Source: a bacterium
Lineage (GTDB): Bacteria > Krumholzibacteriota > Krumholzibacteriia > Krumholzibacteriales > Krumholzibacteriaceae
Length of the DNA stretch: 32,552 nucleotides
Direction of reading: 5' to 3'
NCBI GenBank assembly: GCA_020350885.1
Contig: CP070727.1
Coordinates: 2,352,381 to 2,384,932 of the forward strand
The notes below the pieces were generated by a model that was not told where the DNA came from, ran no database searches, and worked only from the letters and a program-made list of their open reading frames with translations. Both the position numbers and the translations under genes were made by a program. Positions 27,301-32,552 of this stretch are shown here, in pieces (positions within the stretch are counted from its first letter, which is position 1; each line of letters starts with the position of its first letter).

Positions 27301-29119
27301 CACCGGGACCGCTGTAGCTCTCCCATCCGCGGGTGGAATACGATGCCGTCACGAAGCTGCTGTCGGCCGTGGCGGGCCAGGTGACGGTACGTTGTTCCGT
27401 CGTATAATTCGAGAATGTCGCACCGCCGCTCCAGGATGAGAGATGATCGCTGATCGTTCCCGTTACCTCGATCGAGGATCCGGTAGAGTTGTGGATCGTG
27501 AGTAACCATCCTCCGTAGACGCTGGGATTGCTGCCGTTAGCGACGTAGAGGTCGAGCTTCGCCGTGCCCTTGGTGCTGGTTGATACGTCGGACCACGTGT
27601 AATAGCCGTCCACGTATATGACGCCGCCGGTGAGCCAGGTCATTCCCCCTTGTGGTGTTTCGAGCTGGAATGCAAGATCGCTCTGATTCGTGCGCCAGAG
27701 GATCGTCGTGTAGTACCGCAGGATCGAGGATCCGCCGTAGGAGGCGGGAACGGTTAGCCCGAGCACCCTGGAGCTGGAACCGGGGACGTCCAGAAGGGCG
27801 ACCTTGTCTTTGGCGTTCAGGTTTCCTGCGGCGTTTACCTGTATGATAGTTGCATTCTCCGTCGTGATGAGCTGCTCTTCGAGTGAGGAGCCGTCGAGGT
27901 AGTGCCAGGTCCAGGAGGCGTACTCGTGGAGCATGACATCGGCACCCCACGAGCGCGCCCACGGTATCAGGACGGAGGTCGAAACACCCGAGAAGCGATA
28001 GCCCATGAGGAGCTCGGCGTCCGGTGCAATCCCGTTGAAGAGGTGCCGGCCGGTGACACCACCTGCGAGTATGCCCGAGACGGCGGTGCCGTGGCCGTTT
28101 GTATCCTCGTCGGAATCTATGATATCGATGCCCCGCTGGCGCTCCACCTCGCCGGAGTTCATCGTCGAGACCACCTTGGAGGTCCCGAGGGCCACGAGCC
28201 GCTCACCCGTATCGAGCCGGCCGTTTCCGTTCTCGTCGAGCGTGATGAAGTAGAGTTCGCCGAAGGTGGGATCACTCTCGGTGTATCCCGCTCCCGTCCC
28301 GAAATCACGGGAGCCGTTCCCGTTCGCATCATTGTAGAGCCAGTCCCAGTACGCCTGGTATCCGTTTCCGTTGTTGCTCGGGGTACCCGGGCCGAAGACC
28401 CCGGCGGGGTCGTATATCCATCCGTCGACGTAGTCGAGGAGCTCGCCCGCTTCGGCGGTCCCGTTGTCGTTGAGATCGACGTAGTCTGAGCCCGGTGTGA
28501 AGGTGCCCGAGAGGTCGTCATCGATCCAATCGAGGGTATCCCCGTCGGGGAAGAAGAACGAGGGATGGAAGACATCGATGCCCGTATCGAAGTCGGCGAT
28601 CCGCATTCCCGTTCCCGTTAGCTGATTGCTGGATGGATCGGTGTAGTTCCACGTTACATCCGCTCCAATCTCATGCCTGCTCACATTGAGCGGCGAACGG
28701 ATCATGGGATTCCAGCTGCTCTCGATCCTGAGCACCTCGGGGCGGCCGGCGGTCGTCTCGAGCATCGGCCAGGGGATCCTGACGGGATAGATCGTGCCCG
28801 TGCGTGCGATCTCTCCACCGAAACGGTAGAAGGAGAGACCGAGCCGCTCGAGTTCGGTGATCTCGGAGCCGGTGAGAACGTGGTTGTACTTCACGGATGT
28901 CACCACAAAGTCCTGCTCTATGACTGCGCGCTCCGCTGCCGGGAGCTTCTCCTTGACGGCCGCCGTCTGTTGACGCAGATCGCGAAGGAATCTCAGCGAC
29001 GAGTTGAGCTTGGTGTCCATGGCGCCGGGAGTTTGGGCTGCGAAGGCCGTTTTACCGGTCATAGCGGCAACCAGGATCAGGGTGATACATAGAATTGTGA
29101 AACGGATTGATCTCTGCAA
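24395..29119 (-). CDS. Secreted subtilisin-like (S8) protease with Ig, beta-helix, Fn3 and FlgD-like C-terminal domains
   Basis: The best start is TTG at 29119: GGAGGTGG lies 5 nt upstream and a clean signal peptide follows (QRSIRFTILCITLILVAAM); the ATG at 29137 sits in front of that site. The product is 1574 aa. The S8 triad is Asp178 (ADFDTGID), His343 (NGHGTAVSG) and Ser665 (GGTSAAAPHTAG); the wide His-Ser gap suggests an inserted domain. An Ig-like module (SPNGGEVW, about 725-815) and beta-helix (about 820-1270) match the C1A protease at 1-2287. Then come an Fn3 domain (about 1275-1365), a second PNGGEVF Ig-like domain, and the FlgD-like domain (NYPNPFNPVTRISF, ending KKMVLLR). It presumably digests proteins outside the cell or at its surface. 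Confidence 0.92.
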   Translation of the reverse strand: MQRSIRFTILCITLILVAAMTGKTAFAAQTPGAMDTKLNSSLRFLRDLRQQTAAVKEKLPAAERAVIEQDFVVTSVKYNHVLTGSEITELERLGLSFYRFGGEIARTGTIYPVRIPWPMLETTAGRPEVLRIESSWNPMIRSPLNVSRHEIGADVTWNYTDPSSNQLTGTGMRIADFDTGIDVFHPSFFFPDGDTLDWIDDDLSGTFTPGSDYVDLNDNGTAEAGELLDYVDGWIYDPAGVFGPGTPSNNGNGYQAYWDWLYNDANGNGSRDFGTGAGYTESDPTFGELYFITLDENGNGRLDTGERLVALGTSKVVSTMNSGEVERQRGIDIIDSDEDTNGHGTAVSGILAGGVTGRHLFNGIAPDAELLMGYRFSGVSTSVLIPWARSWGADVMLHEYASWTWHYLDGSSLEEQLITTENATIIQVNAAGNLNAKDKVALLDVPGSSSRVLGLTVPASYGGSSILRYYTTILWRTNQSDLAFQLETPQGGMTWLTGGVIYVDGYYTWSDVSTSTKGTAKLDLYVANGSNPSVYGGWLLTIHNSTGSSIEVTGTISDHLSSWSGGATFSNYTTEQRTVTWPATADSSFVTASYSTRGWESYSGPGGGSIDPGEISSFSGRGARIDGHQVLDIASPGNYDVYSTLTHQGGSSYPLGSYDIFGGTSAAAPHTAGAAALVQQAFPAASMAQVAYRMTSTAATDAYTGFVYNNTWGWGKLRILAATTGIDASITVDSPNGGEVWEVGYDHSITWTTGGTTAPDSFSIFLSIDGGFSYPDTIVTGITGTSSYLWTVPNIPVVTTRVKVAAYSGGQVCAFDASDADFTIKGRYRYVSPSGGNIHPYTLPEWAAHTIEAAVDAADPDDTVQVATATYTEFVLVESPLYLLGGWDSTFTVRDPDTYVTTIKSSGGIVSFMNIGGGACGIEGFTLENGTGQSASLPLPGTYGGGIFSYSSSPVIRDNTFTNCGATTVMNFSGGGAIACYDGDVTIEDNSITGAEAQSGGGIYLYQCSATINGNRIEGSAPHAEFTGTKAGGGIYALHATVSLEDNVITDNDGYNQGGGIYLRLCTATVTGDSILLHDCLDTGGGIHSDHSSLEIDRAVILENTAVGGGGGINHRAENLGIENSIVALNESSLFGGGIYADSVWGEISNNTVDRNYGTFGGGNVFIVSVVSLVMKNNLITYGLKYGFQANSLTNLTYQYNNCFGNFPDDVFGVTPDTTNTSRNPHYADTTALDYHLLVHSGGIDTGDPAGAGDPDGSRADQGAFGGPGAVMAAPEYIQNLSASAVNDTTIRLTWDSQLPGGLDYYAIYGDTADGFLPSDTVFVGSTTPAQNTFDHTPVSGCWYYRVSAVNLSGYGGGYSNQAGDCSAGPDTIPPTVTVAYPNGGEVFEPGDTINIQWIATDNRGVDSVSIYYSDDGGGGYSLIAGGEPNDSLYQWVAPAVESDSCLVRVVAYDPSLLTGEDVSDSLFTIKSVTGDGDETPRYVYRLGQNYPNPFNPVTRISFSIGSDCHVSLRIYDVAGRLVRTLVDERRDAGNHVEIWHGRDGSGRNVASGIYFYSLAAGPFRETKKMVLLR

Positions 29120-29124
29120 GGTGT

Positions 29125-29132
29125 CCACCTCC
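29125..29132 (-). promoter_or_regulatory. Ribosome-binding site that decides the subtilase TTG start
   Basis: GGAGGTGG on the minus strand ends 5 nt before the TTG at 29119. It lies inside the longer frame from the ATG at 29137, which itself has no good site upstream. Confidence 0.6.
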
Positions 29133-29235
29133 ACCATGGGTTGTCACGAAATCGAGAGACGGGCGAAAGGAATATATGCATGCAATGCAAAACCTCGGAT
29201 GCTTCGATCTCTATGCGGGGAACGCACATAGCATA

Positions 29236-29264
29236 ATAATACTATATTTTAGCCGGTTTTTCAA
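29236..29264 (-). promoter_or_regulatory. Sigma70-like promoter for the subtilase gene
   Basis: On the minus strand TTGAAA (29259-29264, 5 of 6) is followed after exactly 17 nt by TATTAT (29236-29241, 5 of 6). It lies about 117 nt upstream of the TTG start, giving a leader of about 110 nt in which I see no stable structure. Confidence 0.6.
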
Positions 29265-29293
29265 ACGAAGAGATGCACCGGTGCAGCGGTGTG

Positions 29294-31630
29294 CTACCGT
29301 AGCAATAGCATCTTCTTGGTGGCGTAGTACGATTCGGCTGCAAGGCGATAAAAGTAGATACCGCTTGCGACAGGATTTCCGGCGTTGTCCCTGCCGTTCC
29401 ATGTCAATTCGTAACGCTCTGCCTCCCGGGATTCATCCAGGAGAACGCGCACGAGCCGTCCCGCTGCATCGTAGATCGATATATTCACATGGCCAGCTTC
29501 CCGGAGCCCGAACCGGATCGTGGTTGCCGGATTGAACGGATTCGGGTAGTTCTGTGCGAGGAAGGTTGCGGCCGGCACCTCCGGATTCGGCCCGCCCGTT
29601 ATGCCGTCGGGCCCGATGAGGGAGCAGGGGCTTTCGTTGCCGTGTGCATCGACGGCGGCCACCTTGTAGATGTAGCCGCTGTCCCATTGCCACTCTTCGT
29701 CGAAGTATGCGGCGGCCGTCGGTGAGGCGATACGGGTCTCCGGGGACGGGGCGAAATCCTCGCTCGAACCACGGTAGACGGTATAGTGGAAGAGATCGGG
29801 CTCGGTGTTGGCATCCCAGGAGAGAGCCAGTCCCTCCGGCTCGAAGCGTTGCTCGGCGGCCAGGCCCGTCGGCGGAGCCGGCGAGGTATTATCCACCGAG
29901 TATCCGCTGTCGGGATTGGATTCCCAGTAGACGAGCGGGTCGGAGGTGTGGGCGATGACCTTGTAGTGGTGGTACGCGGTGCCCGAGATGGTCGAGTCGG
30001 CCGTTGTGGAATCTGAGTAGGTATAGGCGCTCTGGTAGTAGACGTCGACTTGGCCGCGGAGGGACCACACATAGCCCGGCGGGCCGGAGGTGCTTCTCCA
30101 CACGGCGTAGTGGGTGATATCGTCATGGGGATGTGCATCGAGGCGCGAGGCGTCCCAGGTTACCGTTACGAGCCTTCCCTGGTCGTGTGGGACATCTTCT
30201 ACGCCGGTGATCACGGGAGCCGGGTATCCCCAGTTCCCCTGGTGGTCGATCCGCAGCGCGTAGAGATCCCAGTTGTAGTCCTCGGGACGGTTGTCCATCC
30301 AAGAGACGACCGCGCCCCCCTCGCCGTCCTCGACGAGACGGATGTGGACCTGCATATCCACCACGTCGGACACCGGCATCCCGTTCGTTTCCCACAGGAC
30401 GTTGCCGGTGGTATCGATCTTCTGGGCGAATACATCCTCCTCGACACCGTTTCTGCTGTCCTCCCATGCGATGATCGCGCCTCCGTCCGGCGTCGATGTT
30501 ATCGCCACATCGCTCTGCGTGTCCCACGCAGTGCATATTGCTACACCGTCTGGCGCCCACAGTACATTCCCGTCTAAATCGACCCGCTGGGCGTAGACGT
30601 TCCAGTGAACGATCATCGTGCCGCGGTAATCCTCCCAGGCAATGATCGCCCCGCCCGCTCCGTCAGGCACCAGTTGCGGGTAGTCCTGGGCGTTCATCGC
30701 CGTACAGATCGCCTCACCGTTCGCTGCCCACTGCATCCAGCCTCCGGGATCGACCCGCTGCGCATAGATATCGGTAGCCCCTCCGCTTCGATAATCCATC
30801 CACGTGATTATCGCACCGCCGCCGCCGTCCGGGATGATTTGGGGCGTGTACTGGTAATCGGTTGCCGTGCAGACCGGCACGCCGTTCGCCGACCACGTGG
30901 TTGCACCGTACTGATTGACGCGCTGCGTGTAGATATCCGATTCCGTACCGGCCCGGTGGTCGGTCCACGTCATGATGGCGCCGTGGTTACCGTCTGATAC
31001 GAGCACGATGTCGCTCTGCGTGTCGGCCGCCGTGCAGATGGCAACCCCATTCGCCGCCCACTGGACGGCGCCGCTCGAGTCGATCCGCTGTACGTAGACG
31101 TCCATGTTGCCGTCCCGCTCGTCCCGCCAGGCTACGACCGCGCCACCCGAACCGTCGGATACGGCCACCGGATACTCCTGGTCGCCCGTTGCCGCACAGA
31201 TCGTATGTCCTGCCATCGGCCATAAAATATTCCCGTCGGCATCGAGACGCTGTGCCGTGATATTGAAATCCAGCATGTTGTTGTTCTCGTAAATGATGAT
31301 CACACCGCCGTCACCGACCGGGACTATCTGCGGTGCCTCCTGATCGACGGCGAGGGCCTGCGTGACATCGACCCCCCCGGGGGTCCAGAGGGCGTTGCCG
31401 TCGGCATCGAATCTCTGTGCGTATACCTCGTCGTGCGCGCCGTTCCGGTGGTCCGTCCAGGCTATGAATACACCCCCGGTGCCGTCGGGTATGATGTGCT
31501 GTTCCCCCTGGTAATAGTCGTACGCAGCAACCACGGTGCCGTCCTCTACCCACTGCGCCCGGGCGGAGAAGACGGCAACGACAAGGAACATAATGCAGAT
31601 GGGTGCAAGCACCGCTACGTTCCGTCTCAT
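29294..31630 (-). CDS. Secreted protein with eight propeller-like repeats, two Fn3 domains and FlgD-like C-terminus
   Basis: This 778-aa protein has AAGGAGG 8 nt before its ATG and a signal peptide cut near ARA-Q (about residue 25). About 45-470 is eight repeats of about 52 aa with the pattern DGxGGAIIAWxDxR, DIYAQRVD, G-x-x-x-W, G-x-x-I-C; repeat 2 is the most diverged. This suggests an eight-bladed beta-propeller. Two Fn3-like domains follow (about 470-580, 590-690), then NYPNPFNPATTIRFGL and a KKMLLLR tail (about 698-778). A TACAAT -10-like element at 31652-31657 has only a weak -35. The Fn3 and tail part is closely similar to the partial gene at the right edge. No ligand can be assigned. 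Confidence 0.85.
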   Translation of the reverse strand: MRRNVAVLAPICIMFLVVAVFSARAQWVEDGTVVAAYDYYQGEQHIIPDGTGGVFIAWTDHRNGAHDEVYAQRFDADGNALWTPGGVDVTQALAVDQEAPQIVPVGDGGVIIIYENNNMLDFNITAQRLDADGNILWPMAGHTICAATGDQEYPVAVSDGSGGAVVAWRDERDGNMDVYVQRIDSSGAVQWAANGVAICTAADTQSDIVLVSDGNHGAIMTWTDHRAGTESDIYTQRVNQYGATTWSANGVPVCTATDYQYTPQIIPDGGGGAIITWMDYRSGGATDIYAQRVDPGGWMQWAANGEAICTAMNAQDYPQLVPDGAGGAIIAWEDYRGTMIVHWNVYAQRVDLDGNVLWAPDGVAICTAWDTQSDVAITSTPDGGAIIAWEDSRNGVEEDVFAQKIDTTGNVLWETNGMPVSDVVDMQVHIRLVEDGEGGAVVSWMDNRPEDYNWDLYALRIDHQGNWGYPAPVITGVEDVPHDQGRLVTVTWDASRLDAHPHDDITHYAVWRSTSGPPGYVWSLRGQVDVYYQSAYTYSDSTTADSTISGTAYHHYKVIAHTSDPLVYWESNPDSGYSVDNTSPAPPTGLAAEQRFEPEGLALSWDANTEPDLFHYTVYRGSSEDFAPSPETRIASPTAAAYFDEEWQWDSGYIYKVAAVDAHGNESPCSLIGPDGITGGPNPEVPAATFLAQNYPNPFNPATTIRFGLREAGHVNISIYDAAGRLVRVLLDESREAERYELTWNGRDNAGNPVASGIYFYRLAAESYYATKKMLLLR

Positions 31631-31739
31631 TGTTCCAGCCTCCTTGAATCGATTGTATCTTTTGTTATCATCTCTATTGACTCATTCGCATTGAATGTTT
31701 TTGTCACCGTATTGGATTAATCATCTCTTCATTTGCCTT

Positions 31740-31859
31740 GTCACGTATTCTGTCTATCGCGACAGTGCTATTTGTCTTTCCGCACTTTTCCGTCTGGAGT
31801 GGCAGTACCATTTGTCTTTCCACGCGTTCCGCCTATCGTGACAGCACCATCTTCTTGGT
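31740..31859 (-). repeat. Degenerate ~40-bp tandem repeat running into the 3' end of the partial gene
   Basis: Three adjacent units of about 40 nt (31740-31779, 31780-31819, 31820-31859) share a pattern like TATCG-GACAG-GCTATTTGTCTTT. The third unit carries the stop codon and last codons (KKMVLSR) of the gene at 31833-32552, so the two outer units look like decayed copies of a coding 3' end. A fourth partial unit may lie at about 31728-31739. Confidence 0.65.
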
Positions 31860-32552
31860 TTTCAGGAACGTGCCGGCATGCAGGCGGTAAAAGTAGATGC
31901 CGCTTGTGACCGCACGCCCCTTGTTGTCCAATCCGTTCCATTTTTCCTTGTATACTCCAGCCGCCCGTTCCCCGCTTACCAGCGTCCGTACGAGTCGTCC
32001 CGAGACGTCGTAGACACGCAGCGACACAACGGCTGGTTCCTTCAGGCCGAAAAGGATCGTCGTCGCCGGGTTGAAAGGATTGGGGAAGTTCTGATCGAGG
32101 TAGGTTGTCTCCGGTGCCGGTGGTGTCTCGTCCCCCGTCACATCCCCCCGGCCGGTGGAATCAGGAGGGCTCTCGTTCCCGTTATAGTCGACGGCCGAGA
32201 TCTTGTAATAGTAGTTATGGTACCACCGCCATTCGTCGTCGAAGTATGTCGTATCCTGCGTCGTCGCAAGCACTATCTCACTATTCATCATCATCGCATC
32301 CGGATCCCCCCGGTAGATCTTGTAGTGCGAAAGATCGATCTCATGGTTTGCATTCCAGGTGAGCTTGAGGCCCTCCGGGTTGAAGCTCTGCTCGGCCTTC
32401 GTGCCGGACGGCTGGCTCGGTGCGAGGTTGTCGACCGAGTAACCGCTGTCGGGCCGCGATTCCCAGAACTTCGTCTGGATGAGTGTGTGGGCGATGACCT
32501 TGAAATAATGAAGCCCGTCAGTTGTTGCGCACGAATCGTACATGGTCGGTGC
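31833..32552 (-). CDS. C-terminal part of a secreted Fn3/FlgD-like protein (N-terminus beyond window)
   Basis: The frame is open to the window edge and ends at TAG (31833-31835), giving 239 residues. It begins in an Fn3-like domain with YFKVIAHT and PDSGYSVDN, continues with a second Fn3 domain (LTWNANHEIDLSHYKIYRGDP) and ends with an NFPNPFNPATTILFGL FlgD-like domain and KKMVLSR. It resembles the C-terminal half of the gene at 29294-31630 throughout, so the two are probably tandem paralogues and the missing part may also be a propeller. Confidence 0.85.
   Translation of the reverse strand, partial: APTMYDSCATTDGLHYFKVIAHTLIQTKFWESRPDSGYSVDNLAPSQPSGTKAEQSFNPEGLKLTWNANHEIDLSHYKIYRGDPDAMMMNSEIVLATTQDTTYFDDEWRWYHNYYYKISAVDYNGNESPPDSTGRGDVTGDETPPAPETTYLDQNFPNPFNPATTILFGLKEPAVVSLRVYDVSGRLVRTLVSGERAAGVYKEKWNGLDNKGRAVTSGIYFYRLHAGTFLKTKKMVLSR

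Noticed and set aside
29120..29137. ATG start for the subtilase gene at 29137
   Set aside because: The ribosome-binding site lies downstream of it and points to the TTG at 29119.
29274..29285. Perfect 12-bp palindrome TGCACCGGTGCA upstream of the subtilase -35
   Set aside because: Several 12-bp palindromes are expected by chance in 32 kb; position alone is not enough to call an operator.

Overview
This 32.5 kb window looks like a chromosomal segment from an uncultivated Gram-negative bacterium of the FCB or candidate-phylum type (Krumholzibacteriota, Eisenbacteria and Latescibacteria are the kind of lineages I have in mind). This is an inference from three things. Several secreted proteins end in an FlgD-like or type-A C-terminal sorting domain (an NYPNPFNP motif, then GIYFYRL, then a basic tail such as KKMVLLR). 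There are many lipoproteins and outer-membrane components. There are large secreted beta-helix, Fn3 and beta-propeller proteins. I saw no rRNA, tRNA, CRISPR array or insertion sequence.

Layout. (1) 1-6360, minus strand: a papain-family (C1A) cysteine protease fused to a beta-helix and cut by the window edge, preceded by a two-gene unit of surface lipoproteins (an NHL-repeat protein and an Ig-like/Rossmann-like protein). (2) 6361-6717: a divergent intergenic region with four exact-period 26-bp tandem repeats just ahead of the next operon. (3) 6718-14504, plus strand: a mannoside-utilisation operon with a GH92 alpha-mannosidase, an SSS-family symporter, three very small membrane proteins (96, 43 and 37 aa) in a tightly coupled string, and a GH2 beta-mannosidase lipoprotein. 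(4) 14575-18291, minus strand: a five-gene envelope operon of a CsgG-like lipoprotein, LpoB-like, COG3014-like and YcfL-like lipoproteins, and a small beta-barrel protein. (5) 18638-22205, plus strand and divergent from (4): a TssK-like protein lacking the usual C-terminal membrane-docking domain, a bitopic protein with two tandem ubiquitin-like domains, and a TPR-like/Ig/IPT membrane protein, closed by a terminator. (6) 22295-32552, minus strand: secreted proteins, namely a CBM6-like protein broken by an in-frame TGA, a beta-helix protein, a 1574-aa subtilisin-like protease with beta-helix, a protein with eight propeller-like repeats, and a partial paralogue of the last.

How it fits together. 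The proteases, carbohydrate-binding and beta-helix proteins and the two mannosidases with a symporter would suit breakdown of mannose-bearing glycoproteins or mannans outside the cell (inference). The most unusual parts are regions 4 and 5, which together could form an unrecognised envelope-spanning assembly, and the fact that a cysteine protease and a serine protease carry the same Ig-plus-beta-helix scaffold. Several starts were moved by ribosome-binding-site evidence (GH92 at 6718, subtilase TTG at 29119, YcfL-like at 15665, CsgG-like at 18291).
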